NCBI GenBank assembly: GCA_022605405.1
Contig: JABYQQ010000035.1
Location: 124,001 to 188,000, forward strand
Source: Earliella scabrosa
Taxonomy: Eukaryota > Basidiomycota > Agaricomycetes > Polyporales > Polyporaceae
Direction: 5' to 3'
Length of the DNA stretch: 64,000 nt
Positions 35,298-46,972 of the stretch are shown here, in pieces. Both the position numbers and the translations under genes were made by a program. The notes beneath the pieces are model-generated. The model worked only from the letters and a program-made list of their open reading frames with translations. It was not told the DNA's origin and searched no databases. How positions within the stretch are numbered: position 1 is the first letter of the stretch; every line of letters starts with the position of its first letter.

Positions 35298-36350
35298 GGA
35301 TAATTCTGTTTGGAAACCCGGTTTTGGCATATAAACCGGGTTTCTGGCGGTAAATGCGCGAAACCCTGGTGTAATGGGTTTCACCTCCGGCCGGAGCAGC
35401 AGGCGTCTACCGGTCACCTAGCGCCCAACTGGCGGCCCGGGTCATGCCAGTGCAACATACTTACCAGTTACTAGCTCGCTGCCAGCCTGAGCGTCGAGTG
35501 AGATATATATGTACATGTCCTCTTATTCTTTCCGCAAGCGTTGCCATTGTCTGGCTTGATGTTGAGCTCAGGCGACTGGTCTGTATCAACACTGACTCGA
35601 GACGATTCTGGATCTGAGGTGGTCTGCAAGCCTTAACTGCTTGCCAAGTCTTGACCGTAAAAGCTCAACCTTGGTAAATTGCTACTGGTACTCGTAGCTT
35701 TTCTTCTCCTCCACCCGCTTCCGCTTGAGGCTTGTCGCGGTCTCGTCAAGCACTGGCAGTGTCATAGTCCACTGTCACAAGCCAGGCCACCGACGTTCTG
35801 ATCTCAGGCTGACCATTCTAAGTGGGCTTCAAGTTGAGCTTCCTTCTCATGAAGTCTGACATTACACACAAGCCGTCGCTATCTCCTCACAAGGTGGCTG
35901 AGTCACTTCAACGACTCCTAGTCGCTTGTTATCGTCGTCCCGGGGAAGAGCGGCGCACTGTGGCTGATGTACGGCTACACTTCAGTAGCCGAAAAGCAAG
36001 ACTCTGACATATGATTGGCATTGGCAGCTCAAGTATCCGAATCACTTCGTGGCAAACACTCTACTCACAAAGTATCATATCCCACATAGATGATATCAGA
36101 CTCTCTCATATATGCAGTATACAGTACTTGGTAGTACTGTTAGTTACATGGTTAGCACTGACCGAGAGGTCCGACTGCACAGTGCCTTGAATTCGCGATC
36201 GCGCGCGAGCTGTGAGTGCGAGTCCGGCCGTCTCCTAATTAGGCAGTTAGACGCCTTCTCCCCTCCGGCCGGGGCTCCGGAAGAGAACCCGGTTTCCATA
36301 TTAGCAAGGGGTTTCTACCATGCACCCGGGGTTTCCAAACAGAATTATCC
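35298..36350. mobile_element. Nonautonomous terminal-inverted-repeat DNA transposon, 1053 bp
   Basis: The ends are inverted repeats: the left begins GGATAATTCTGTTTGGAAAC and the complement of the right end begins with the same 20 bases plus CC. Weaker inverted similarity goes further in (GGCCGGAG...AGGCGTCTA in both). Both flanks carry TCTATCGTG (35289-35297 and 36351-36359), a 9-bp target duplication, or 11 bp if the outer G/C pair is counted as flank. No transposase ORF is inside. The 9-11-bp duplication suggests a Mutator-like (MULE) derivative, though other superfamilies with 8-9-bp duplications cannot be excluded. Confidence 0.88.
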
Positions 36351-36359
36351 TCTATCGTG

Positions 36360-37518
36360 GCCCCGCGCGGCCCATATGTTCAGGCTGAACTCAGACAGAG
36401 ACGCAAGTATTCTCTTCTGAGTCCGTTTGATCGTGGTCTTCCAGCGTTGGTCCAGTCCCCAAAGCATCTACACTCCGTAAGTTCAGCATCTTCACAAATT
36501 GAATCAATGACGACTGATTCGCCAACGTTCCGTCATAACGGTACGGCTTTACCGCATTCCAACTTCGTGATTGCGGCTGTATTACTATCAAGATGATTGC
36601 ATTAGCTGATTGGTCCAGCCAGTCAATTTGCGGAGCGCCGTTTCGAGGGCTGCAACAAGCGAACCTCCTCCGTCGCGCCGCCGTCGCGCCAGACTCGGCG
36701 CGCCCCTACGCGCCCGCCATACGCAATTATGTCAATACGTCACATCTCGCTACCAGAACTTCAAAGCTTCAGCCTTCAGCGTCGCGTCGCCTATGGTTGC
36801 CGACCCTCATACCGACGCCCCACGCCGCTCAAGCACCACCGGCTCCGAGTCGCGCCTAAGTAGTGTGTCGCGGTGTTAGAACAATCTCTGACATGATGAA
36901 CGCGAATTTTGCAGACACTCGGAGTCGTCGATTGAACTTCTGACGAACAGCAAACTGGGAACCCCAATCGACACCAGAAGCAGATCCTCTCCCGTGCGCC
37001 CGGACCATCTGGTGATACGGTGATAGATGAACGGATCGAAGGCCCAGCGCGACCACATTTCCCTGCACCTCGCATCTCGTGGCTGCTTCTCGAGGTGGAG
37101 CAATGGATGATCGGACTCGCCAACCCAAACTCTATGGGGCTCGCTTGCACTCCTATCCTGTTCTTCCGTCGGCTACAGACCGTCGTATGAAACACTTTGC
37201 CTATTCTTGCGTCGCGGTGACAAGGCGGACCAGCCCGACATCCCGTGCTTGTCGTGCGTCACCGACCACCCGAGCGACCTACCGACCGCTTGACCGACCG
37301 TCTGGAATCTGGATCTGCAGCCAGCCCTTCTCGGCGTGCACCCCCTTCCGAGCGTGCGGTCCCCGGGCGGTCTGGACGTATAAAAGCAACCCCAGTCCGT
37401 CCAGGATCAGCATCGACTTCGAGCCTTCTCAAGTCTTCCGCCTCTCTTCTCCTCTCAACGACCCAAAAATCTCAACAACCCCCCACACTCTCTTTACCCC
37501 CACACTCTTTCAGACGAG
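36360..37518. other. Intergenic region, upstream of secreted protein gene
   Basis: 1.16 kb with no convincing gene. The last 140 bp hold the core promoter of the next gene: a TATA box and then a CT-rich leader ending in a CCCCCACACTC stretch before the ATG. Confidence 0.45.
37379..37385 (+). promoter_or_regulatory. TATA box of secreted hydrophobic protein gene
   Basis: TATAAAA, 134 bp before the start codon, followed by a long pyrimidine-rich leader; this arrangement is typical of highly expressed fungal genes. Confidence 0.6.
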
Positions 37519-38350
37519 ATGTTCTCCTTCAGCTCCCTCGCTGTCCTCGCCACCGTCGCCTTTAGCGCCGTCTCCTCCGCCATCCCCCTCACCGGTGACG
37601 GCCTCCCTCGCCCCGGCTGGGTCCCCCCAGTCCCTGCGGTCCCCGCCGTCCCTGGCGCCTTGAAGACTGTCCCGAACGGTCTCCCCGCCCTGCCAGCGGT
37701 CGGCGGTGTTCTGCCCCGTGTGGACACGCCCGACAGCATCGCCGTCGTGCTCACCACCGTGCACGCACAGCTTGTGCCCGTTACGACTCAGCTGAGTGAG
37801 TGTTCCCAAACGGTAATGTGCATCGTCGCCGAGCTCATACGATTCCAACAGAGTTCGTGACCGCCGCGAACTGCACGCTCGAGGTGGTCTCTGTGCCTCT
37901 CGGCGAGGTCAAGACGATCCTTACCGGCGCTGTCACCTCGCTCCACGCGCTCGTCGGCCAGCCGGTTGAGGTCATCCTCCGCTCCGTCGAGGGTACCGCC
38001 CAGATCACCGTCAAGGAGCTCGGCCACCTCGTCGCTGGTGTTGTCATCGTAAGTCTGCCCGCCTCGCTCCAACCGCGATCACCTTGCTGAGTGCGATGTG
38101 ATGTTTGCAGATCGTCTTCGAGGCTCTCGGTGCGGTCCTCAAGGTCGCAGGCAAGACCGTCGACAAGGTCCTCTTCAAGGTCCTCTGCGACGTCGGCGGC
38201 CTCGTCGGCCTCCTCCTCGCCGCCGTGTTCGGCCTCCTCGGCCACGTCGTCGGCGAGGTTGTCGTGGTCGTCGTCCCCCTCCTCAAGGCCGTCATCCCCT
38301 TCATCCTCCACCTCAACATCGCGACTGTCATCTCCCTCCTCCACCTCTGA
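37519..38350 (+). CDS. Secreted hydrophobic protein of unknown function
   Basis: Three exons (37519-37795, 37852-38048, 38111-38350) encode 237 residues. Seen: signal peptide MFSFSSLAVLATVAFSAVSS, a Pro/Val-rich low-complexity segment (PPVPAVPAVPGALKTVP), one Cys-containing middle part (ANCTLEVVSVPLGEVKTIL) and a very hydrophobic Leu/Val-rich C-terminus (GGLVGLLLAAVFGLLGHVV). The architecture recalls SC15-like secreted wall proteins of Schizophyllum, but I could not confirm homology. Strong TATA box, C-rich leader and highly biased codons (GTC, CTC, GCC) suggest high expression. Confidence 0.75.
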
Positions 38351-39053
38351 GGTGCATCGACCCCTTCACGATCCTTCTATAGTAGCTTGGTAGTGTAGTG
38401 TCCTTCGTTGTAGGCCGTGGTGGTGGCTGATACCCCCCCGCGAGTTTGCCATACCCTAATTGCATGCGAACGCGAAAGCGAGCAGAGTTCCATGATTGAG
38501 CTATGTGCTGCGAACTCACCGCGAGGTCCTCTCGATGGACCGTCGATGCGTCGACTCTGCGTTTCATATGCTTGGGATGTTGAGGTAAGGAGGGACCTCA
38601 CACGCTTTCTGTCAGACATAGCGGCGACATGGAGACATGCCCTCCAGGGTTGATGTCGATGCGGGTGCATACACCTGGGAACTGAACCTGAGGCAGCGCC
38701 GGGATAGCGCACTGTACGCACGAGGCGGTTTGCAGGCGTCCGTCAGGTGAATTGACATACAGATCCGTCATACCCGACGTCATGTTGCGTATGTTCGCAT
38801 GCCATAAGGGCGCGAGTGATTACGGCTTCAAGCCCGCGCATGATGCACGCTGGACGCAGGGCCGACGACGGCGCACGGCGGAACTCAGTCCTCCGCCGAG
38901 ACGCGAGGACATGGGCAAGGTGACAAGCGAAGGTAGGATGAACGGGGAATCGATGTTACGATAGCATCACGTACAATAGCAATGACAGAACTTCCAAAAT
39001 CTGACTCTACCCACAGCAGTCCCTCGGGAACAGACACACCGTGCCGCGCGTCT
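38351..39053. other. Convergent intergenic region, no gene seen
   Basis: 700 bp between the ends of two convergent genes. No motif-bearing ORF and no repeat noticed. Confidence 0.4.
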
Positions 39054-40234
39054 TTACGAAGCCGCGCTCCCTGCCTCCTTCGCCTGCTGCGCGAGCAGTC
39101 GTCTACGCACGCAAAGCACCGCGTTAGTAATCGCGCACAAGGAACTACACACATCATATAAGACGGGACGCACTCTCGGGCGGCGAGGATCATGCGCGCC
39201 TTGCGCTCGCGCAGGCTCGCCTCGCGCTTCTCCGCCGTCTCCTCCCATATCGCCTTCCCGCCCGCCTCCTCGGGCGCCGCGCTCACCGACGTGGCAGTCG
39301 TCCGGCCTTCAAGGTGGTAGCGCGTGATCAGGTTCTCTTGCTTCTTGGATTGTGACGGGCCTGCGGTCGCGTTGGCGGGGGTAGCTCGTGTCGGCGCTGG
39401 CGTCGCGGGGGCGGCGGGTTGGGCGGCTCGTGGGTAGATGTCGTAGTACGCGGCGGGAGGCTGTGGGAGCGAGTGAGTGTCGGGCCGACAGTGCGGACGG
39501 AGATGGGGGAGGTGGGAACGTACTGGTGGGAGGAAGCCGCGCTCGAGGATCTTGTTCGACGTGAGCTGTACGCTGCCTGTTCTGAGGAGGTCGTATCGTA
39601 TGTTGTCACTGCGGAGGTGAGACCGTCAGCATCTAGGCAAAGCGTAGTGGAGGTGCGAGTCGGTGAGTCTGAACGCTCGACCCCACTCATCACAGCACAC
39701 TGGCTGAGTCTGTGTGCCCTCAGATAAATCTCTTATTGACAATCATGATAGTTCATTAACACCGGCTCTCGGAACGTTGGTCATCCCAGGGCAGTGGAAG
39801 CATAGTCTACTGTCGTCCTCGCAGACGCCAGAGAACCTTGCGATGTCGAACGAGATCATGAGGAGACATCAGGGTAGAACAGTTGCTCACCTTGGAATGT
39901 CCGGGAACATGCTGTGTATTGTTTCGACCTGATACCAAAAGTGAGTTGCAGACGCAACCATACGAGGACAGACGCACCATCTCCGGGGTGACATTCTTCG
40001 GTCTAAAGCCGAGAACTGTTGTCGCTGATGGCGCACCTGAGCTCTCTTTGCTTCCTGCCAAGCGCGGATACAGATCCGATACCCATGTAGGCGATAGTTG
40101 CAAAGTACGGTAACCGGGAAGGTGCTCGTCAGACCAGCCACAATGCATGGAGAGTTGTACACACCAGACGAAGCCCAGCGTACGACAAGGACAATCACAG
40201 CCACAGCAACCAATACATTGACAACTTCGCCCAT
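39054..40234 (-). CDS. CUE-domain ER membrane protein (Cue1-like)
   Basis: Six exons: 40165-40234, 39978-40054, 39891-39928, 39524-39608, 39174-39460, 39054-39102; 201 residues, phases consistent. Seen: an N-terminal membrane anchor (VVNVLVAVAVIVLVV), then the CUE domain spread over three exons: VTPEMVETIHSMFPDIP, joined to SDNIRYDLLRTGSVQLTSNK and ILERGFLPPPPAAYYDIYP. This is the pattern of fungal Cue1 homologues, which tether the E2 enzyme Ubc7 to the ER for ER-associated degradation. The C-terminal third is charged and helical (EKREASLRERKARMILAARE), where Cue1 has its E2-binding region. It shares a 300-bp upstream region with the UBX-protein gene at 40535. Intron 3 is 279 bp. Confidence 0.85.
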
Positions 40235-40534
40235 TGCGCGAGACACCAGGCCGAAGGGTGAAGAAGGTGGTAAGACTTAGAGAGACGTGGTGAGCGTTGC
40301 AGAACAAGATCTCGCCACCGCCAGGCCCATGCAGGAAGACGCCGAAGGATGCTTACGTCATACATAGACGCCTGAGGTCACAAAGTTGCCGCACTGGCTA
40401 AGTCCAGCCGGAGCACTGGCAGCTGCCTGCTGGCTTTCGTTCCGCAACGTCGTCAACACCACGCTCACCGTAATATACTCATACCCAACTAGCAGGTCTC
40501 GCTGCTCTCGACGCTCGTTCTTTCTTCATCACTC
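40235..40534. promoter_or_regulatory. Bidirectional promoter of two ERAD-type genes
   Basis: Exactly 300 bp separates the ATG of the CUE gene (minus) from that of the UBX gene (plus). A TATACTC-like stretch lies near 40470-40490 on the plus strand. Joint regulation is inferred from position and function. Confidence 0.55.
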
Positions 40535-43274
40535 ATGGACGTCGACTCTTTGTCGCCAGCTCAGCGAGATGCGCTCGCTCAGCTGCAGGCTCTCACGAAC
40601 GGTGGCGACGCGGGGGTCGCGATTGGGGTGCTGAGCAGCGTGGATTGGGATGTCCAGGTGAGCATATCGATACGTTCTACACCTTCGTCATCGGCATTGC
40701 TGTTTGTGGCGAGCTTCGCGGTCCGGGACTTCGAGGCATGCCTCAAGGAATGCATCGCGCGAAATCCCAGCGATTCCCCCTCTCACGTCTATTTCTCGTT
40801 CGTTCTCGTTCTACCTTGACTCTTGACATGTGTTGCGCAAGACGCAAGCAACAGTCTATCTTCTCGGCGCGCTGTGAATGAGAGCCAGACAATCTCATCA
40901 ACGTGATGTCATTACGTCCGAAGTCCGCGGCTCGTGAACTCGTCCATGATGGGCTTTTCACTGACCTCGTGCCTCAGGTTGACCTCTCCCCGATGTTCAC
41001 CATGGTGACACCATACCCGGAGCAGGCTTGGCACTCTGAGTGTGGTGTCATCGCGGTGACTCGTTGGGGGACATTGTAAGGCGATAGCCTTCGAGAATGC
41101 ACGCGGGGAGGGGTCTTCTCTGTATGCTTGCAGGCTCTATGCTTGCAGTTCCATCGTCTAACAGCATTCATAATGCGGTCTTGTGTCGCATGTCGTGTCT
41201 CCCACTCCCTGTTGGCAAGCAGCTCCTCTCGTCGCGTGAACTCTCACAAGGAGTCATTGTCTTGCTTGCCTGATGGTGCGCATATATCTATTCGCTGCGT
41301 AGTCGCGGCACATATCTGTGCTCGCAGTGCTTTTTCATTCTCCCGTTTCGACTCGTCAATTCAGAGGCTAATCTCAATCTTCAGCGAGCAGCCGAAGTTG
41401 TATTCGATGGCGTTCCTCCGCCACCTCCTGCAGCCCCTGCACCATCAGCGCACATCGAAGAGTTCGACATCGACGATTCAGAGCAGGGGCTCCTGAGTGG
41501 CCGACGAAGCGGGCGGGAGTTCCGTCAAGTGGTACGTCTATCCATCCTCTTATACGACACTGCTGAGCTGAACCATGAGCAGGAGTCGAACTCCGTCGTC
41601 TCGTCTATAGTCATTCGACCCATTCGCGTCATCTTCAACATCCTCGCCATCCCACTGTACCCCATATTCTCCCTCCTTCGCTTCATCTTCCGCGCGCTCC
41701 GCATACCGCTTCCAAACTTTGGGCCGTTCACGCTCTCGTACCGCCCGCTCGGGCCGGGTGCCAGCCGGGAAGCGAGGGACCCGAAGAGTGTCGCAGAGCG
41801 CTGGGTCCGCGCTCTTGAAGAGGAGACCGGCGCGGTGTGCATCAGCCGTAGTGCGAGTCGCAAGCAGCAGCAGAGCAATGGCCACGGAGTCGCCTCTGGT
41901 GTCGCTGGACCGTCGTCTCTTACTGCGCGAGGGACTGCGTGGGACCAGGGCACGAACGGCGCGGCGGAGTCCGACACGAAGCTTCTCCCTGACTTCTTCC
42001 TGGGTGGGTACGAGGAGTTTGCTCGCACATGTCAGAGGGACGTCAAGATTGGGTGCGTCGTGATCGTCAGCGAGGAGCATGACGACGACGCGGAGTTCAA
42101 GCGGTACGCATCCATGAGCTCTGAACGTTTGTTTCTGTTGCTCACAATGCTTCTAGGAGCACTCTGACCGACCCCAGCCTTCTCCGTGTCATTCAGGAGA
42201 ACGAGATCCTGGTCTGGGGTGGTGACATCCGCGATAGGGAAGCATGGAGCGGTACGCATACTATGATACAGGCGATTACTGAGAACATGATGCTGACTCA
42301 CCCCTCCAGCTGCCCAGAAACTGCAAGCGACGACGTACCCATTCGTCGCGTTCATCGCGCTGCAACCCCGTCGCGCGCCAGCGTCAGCAGCCCCGCCATC
42401 GCCCACGATGACCATTCTCTCGCGCCACCAGGGTCCGTCCATACCTTCCACCTCCGCACCCACCGCCGCGCAAACACTCGTCAAGCATCTTGACGAGCAG
42501 CTTCTGCCCCGCGTCAACCCCTTCCTGGTGACGCTCCGTGCCCAAGCTGCCGAACGCGAGCGCGAACGTGCTCTCCGCGCCGAGCAAGACCGCGCCTTCG
42601 AGGAGTCGCGCCGCAAAGACGCAGAGCGGATCGAGCAGCGCCGCAGCGAAGAACGCGCCGCCGCAGAGGCGAAGAAGCGCGCCGCAGAAGAAGAGGCACG
42701 TGCAGCCGAAGAGCGCCAGAAGGCTGAAGCGGCGAAGGAACAGTGGGCGGCGCACCGGATGGCGTGGCGGCGGTGGATCCGGCGGGGGCTTGTCCTGCGG
42801 GAGCCGCGGCCGGGCGAGACGGGGCGCGGGAAGACGATGCGCGTGGGCGTGCGGATGCCCGATGGACGGCGCGCGGTACGGTTCTTTGGCGAGGGCGACG
42901 CGCTGACGGCGTTGTACGCTTTCGTCGACTCGCTCTTCATCCCGCCGGAGCTCGTCCAAGACGCGGACCCGACGAGCCCGCCTGAGGGCGGGTGGGTCGG
43001 CGAAGATGGCCTGGCGGGCGAGATGCAGCGCTCTGGGCGGACGCCGGAGAAGTGGTGGGGGTTCAGGCTCGTGCTGGCGTACCCCCGCCGGGAGATCCCG
43101 TGGGAGGCGGAGAGGAAGATCGGGGAGGTGGACGTGCTGAAGGGCGGTGGACAGGTTGTTGTCGAGCTGGTTGCGGACGACGACGGGGCGAAGGCGAAGG
43201 GCAAGGCGAAGGCCGGCGCGACTGCCACGACGGAGGACGATGACGATGAGTATCACACGGAGGATAGCGAGTGA
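40535..43274 (+). CDS. UBA-UAS-UBX protein (FAF2/UBXD8-like)
   Basis: Five exons (40535-40657, 41385-41531, 41583-42103, 42157-42251, 42310-43274) give 616 residues. Domains: UBA-like helix bundle (LTNGGDAGVAIGVLSSVDWD then RAAEVVFDG, residues 15-50); hydrophobic hairpin (SIVIRPIRVIFNILAIPLYP then IFSLLRFIFRAL, about 100-130); UAS thioredoxin-like part (KLLPDFFLGGYEEFARTCQR, LVWGGDIRDREAW, YPFVAFIALQP); a long charged coiled coil (ERERERALRAEQ...); and a C-terminal UBX domain with VRMPDGRRAVRFF and the YPRR loop in place of FPR. By family it sits in the ER and lipid-droplet membrane and recruits Cdc48/p97 for ER-associated degradation. A 727-bp first intron splits the UBA domain. Confidence 0.9.
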
Positions 43275-44381
43275 GCGCGCTTGGCGCTTCGGATGGGTCC
43301 ACGGGGGATATGCTTGGTGACATAGAAGCTCTCGTTGCTCGCTCTCGTCGTATCGTACTAATTACGCTCGTTAATCAAGGTTATATGGACTTTTGTGCTA
43401 GGTCGCGTGAAGAACGGTACTCCTGAAGATAGCCCTTGGGGTTGGCTACTATGGCGTTCAGTACGATGTGACCCCATGGCGTGACTAAGTATCGTCAGCG
43501 CTGGCGGTGCGCAATGCTCGCCGCGATACCTATCGGAAGAGATCTCGGCATCGCTAGACCAACGCATACAGGCGGTCGTACGACATCTACCCGGCTCCAG
43601 TACGTCCAAGCCAATGTGTAGGCTGCAGTCATGCGGAACTTGTTCCAGCGAAGTCTCGGCACCGGCAGGGGCTCTTGACATGGTCGCTCTCGAGGCCTTC
43701 AGGAAGGGGCCTTCTACTGACCATGTATTCGTGCAGGATTGAGTTTCAAGAGAAGCATCGTCATTCGCCAGGGTATGGCCTCATCTTGGTCGGCGCATGC
43801 TATGTCGCTGATCTGCCGCCGTGACGATCAGCTCAGTCACAGAAGTAATCCGTCGGGTTAGCAAAGTAGTCTTCGAAGCCGAACACCCGCACCACGCCAT
43901 GAATGATATGCATCGCGGTCGACACATTGCCTTCCGATCCTGTGTTGTATGTGATTCTTGACTGTGCGACCATGTACGCACCGGAATACTTATGGCCACA
44001 TGCACCCCATGAACAGGAGGTGGGTGCTCCGCTCGAAGACAAGTCTGACGCATGCGCGAACTCCGATGCATTTCATTAACTTTGGCGGGTCGTACTGTCC
44101 AAGGACGCTATGGTGTCGTGAGTGTCCATTGAGTTGCATCATGTCGCTGACTGACTGGGATGAACTGGGGTATACGAGCGGTCACGTATAGGGCCGAGGA
44201 TTCTGCGAGCTGGCGCAGCTGGTCAATGCTCAGCTAATGGCACGGCCACGTGCTCGACACGTACTGTCAAAGCGCGACGCGGGGGACAAGTGGTCTGTCG
44301 GCGCCTAAACCGCGTTCTCACTAGTCTTCGACCACAACCACCGCGACCACGGCCCGTCTTCTCTCCACAGACCCTAGCACG
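43275..44381. other. Intergenic region with one doubtful short ORF
   Basis: 1.1 kb. A minus-strand frame at 43833-44042 contains two Cys and an ordered-looking stretch (AMHIIHGVVRVFGFEDYF) but no recognised family; it may be the last exon of a small gene or a remnant. The right end precedes the zinc-finger-like gene and is CA-rich. Confidence 0.35.
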
Positions 44382-45812
44382 ATGGCACCACAATCACAAT
44401 ATACCGCGTCCTCTACTTCTGTGTCTTCTACCTCCGCGTCAACCTCCGCGCCAATTGAGTTCAATCCTCGCCACGACCACATCCACGCGGTCCCCCCTGG
44501 GTTACGGCCACACACCAGACCCGGCCATTTTGGCGGCACCGTCTCGAAATATCGAGACTATGAACGGTATCTTACCCCTTCTGGCCCGTACGTTGTATAT
44601 CGTCTTCCACACGCGCTCGTCGTCACTCACCCGGCCCAACCACCACCCAGTCCGACCCCAGCCTCAAGTGGCCAGACATCGGGGGCAAGCACTCCGGCTC
44701 CAATAACTCCTGCCGAAGCCCCTCATGATTACTACTTTGAGCCCGCCGTCGCGTCTGGGTCTTCTCAACCTGGTTCTATCATCAGAGCAGATACTATTCC
44801 GTGAGTGGTCTACGTCTCATTCATCGAGCTCGAAGTCTGACCAGTCTCAGACTATCTCAATATGCTCAGAGACGTGGCTACGCGTATGCGGCGAGTACTC
44901 CGTGAGTATTTGTACCTCCTGACTGCGTAAGCTTAAGGTCCTGACATGTCGAAGGACATACATTTCCGCACCAGCCTACATGAATGCGCACAACCACGCG
45001 AATATGAAGCGCATCGACGCTACGTACGTACATCTGGGATCGCACGATCGTGATATATCCTTACTAGAGAGCTGTCATGCAGTCGCTCTGCCATCCAGAA
45101 TCCCCAGGTTGTTCCCACCGTTCCTCCCATGGCAGGCGCACCTTACTACCCGGCGCCGTCTCAGCCAATCGTGGTACCTTCTATCGGCCCCATCCGTCAA
45201 CGTGAGTCGAGGAAGAATACCGCGGTCCGTGAAAACGCGCACCCTTATCCTCGGGCACCTCCAAAGCCGATCCACCGACCCCTCCCGCCCCCTGTTCCAT
45301 TTTGCGATGCCAAACTCGTTCAGGATCTCCAAACTCCTCCACACATCACGCCCAGCGAACTGACCACGGACGCCTTCTACACCGTGGGCGACAAGAACGA
45401 GGACCTCGCCCGCCTGGCGATGGTGAAGTTCAGTTGCCCAATGGTGCACGGTGGCGAACCGTTGGTATGCGGGTGCTTCACCGGTACGGCGAAGGACTTC
45501 TGTGGCGCCAAGCACCTATCCATGCACTACGGCGACGCCAGTACAGTGAAGTGCTTCTGGCCGGGGTGCAAGGAGCGCGAGATGAAACGGAAGAGCCTTG
45601 GGCGGCACCTCATGGACGTTCATCTGAAGCTCGTCTGCTTCCATTGCCCGTATTGTCACGTCACGCAACGTGAGGCAGAGTACCACAAGAAACATGGGCA
45701 CGCAATGCACTGCCCCAAGCGCGCGCTCTTTCTAGGGGGTAACAACGACGCTGTGTCGGACCGGATATTCTGCGACTGGTGTGCGGCGAAGGTGATCGTC
45801 GATTGTGAGTGA
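44382..45812 (+). CDS. Zinc-finger-like protein
   Basis: Four exons (44382-44800, 44845-44901, 44955-45023, 45083-45812) give 424 residues. The first half is Ser/Thr/Pro-rich low complexity. The C-terminal third holds Cys/His pairs: VKCFWPGCKEREMKRKSLGR then HLMDVH fits a C2H2 finger (C-x4-C...H-x4-H), followed by CFHCPYC...HKKHGHAMHC, a second finger-like group, and a terminal CDWC. This looks like a nuclear regulatory protein of a type common in polypores, but targets are unknown. The two internal exons are 57 and 69 nt and keep phase 2 throughout. Confidence 0.75.
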
Positions 45813-46225
45813 CTCGGACACCGTCGTACGGCCAAAGACTGTTCTGTTCAAGTCGTTGTTGTTCTTGTATCTGTATTTGTATTTGCATGTATAGTAGTAC
45901 ATAGCTCCATTTTGTATCACATTATTGGTCAATCGGGTTTGTGTTTGGGATCAACACCTTTGCCGAGAGGGTCCAGGACGGTTGGTAGGACGTGACGCTT
46001 CGGGTCACATTCTCACGCCGTCGCCGTACAGCTCAGTCAAAGTCCAATTGCATCCTACCTTTTGGGGAACTTTGGACAAGGTGACAATAAGGAAAAGAAT
46101 AACTCGAAAGGCTGTTCCACTCGCATTCTCTGAACACAAAAGGCATGCGGTACGCGATGCGTCCTTATAACGCTTCCTTCCGAGTCTGACAACGCTGCCT
46201 CTCGACCATTCTATCTCTAACGCTC
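45813..46225. other. Intergenic region, no gene seen
   Basis: About 410 bp between two plus-strand genes; no recognisable element. Confidence 0.35.
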
Positions 46226-46851
46226 ATGGATCGTTCAGTGTACGAGTCCTCAACACATCAAAACTATTGGTTACAGTTCTATGACCCACAGGAGCTTGAG
46301 GCGGTTAAAGAATTTGATCGAGAGTGAGTCTTTGATCATGTCCTTCGAGTCGTAGTGTGATGGCATATCTATACTACTTACTGACTCGACTCGGAGATGG
46401 GAGGAATTCGAGAGGGCCACGGCGTGGTTCTTTGAAACGAAGACCGATAGGTCAATCTAAACCCACGATACCGTTTATGTAGAACTGACGCTTACTGTAA
46501 TTGTAGTCACGAAATCCCCCGCTCCGTTTCTCCTGCGCCGAGCTCAGATAGGTAGGTATCAGTACGACATATCCTACGAGTGCTACAGCTCATACCATGT
46601 CATATAGGAAGTCACCTCGTGATCCTCATGAAGTGGACTGTTCGACTCAGACCGGGACCATCACCAAGTTCAGTTCATCAGAAGCTGCTCACATCGCCAG
46701 AAATGGGCCGGAGATGATGTCTACCGATATCACAATTGTCGACAACGGCCCGTGCTCTACAACTTGCTCCACCGACTTTTTGGCAGAGGACGCCCCATCG
46801 ACTCCACATGAAGCGACTTCATCAAAACCGAATATTGCACTCGACCCCTGA
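46226..46851 (+). CDS. Hypothetical protein
   Basis: Four exons (46226-46323, 46397-46450, 46507-46551, 46608-46851) join in phase to 146 residues beginning MDRSVYESSTHQNYWLQFYD. Two of the exons are only 54 and 45 nt. Acidic/aromatic N-terminal helix (WEEFERATAWFFETKTD), then a Ser/Thr-rich tail; no family recognised. Support comes from four consecutive consensus junctions that all preserve the frame. Its stop codon ends exactly one base before the stop of the convergent, interrupted methyltransferase gene. Confidence 0.6.
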
Positions 46852-46972
46852 CTACAATCTCTTCCGAACTACAAGTCTCTCCTTATCAATATGGCTCTCT
46901 AGAGTAGTCTCAGGCACCGTATCAAGCACCTTCTCCCATCCGTCCCCGAGTACCTCATCGTACTGCTCAGGG
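46852..46972 (-). pseudogene. 3' fragment of TPMT-like methyltransferase, severed by retrotransposon
   Basis: On the minus strand this piece encodes the family's C-terminus (EQYDEVLGDGWEKVLDTVPE ... ERLVVRKRL, 38 residues) and stop TAG at 46854-46852. It is now 10.3 kb from the rest of its gene. Removing the element and one copy of CAGGG joins it in frame to the fragment at 57237. Includes the left target duplication at 46968-46972. Confidence 0.88.
46968..46972. repeat. Target site duplication, left (CAGGG)
   Basis: CAGGG directly before the 5' LTR; the same five bases follow the 3' LTR. Five-bp duplications are normal for Ty3/Gypsy integrases. Confidence 0.95.

Noticed and set aside
37835..38344. 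Acidic minus-strand frame (Asp/Glu-rich, 169 codons)
   Set aside because: Antisense to a Val/Leu-rich secreted protein; the acidity simply reflects complementing GTC and CTC codons.
42384..43256. Long minus-strand frames opposite the UBX gene
   Set aside because: GC-rich antisense frames; the plus strand encodes recognisable UAS, coiled-coil and UBX domains.
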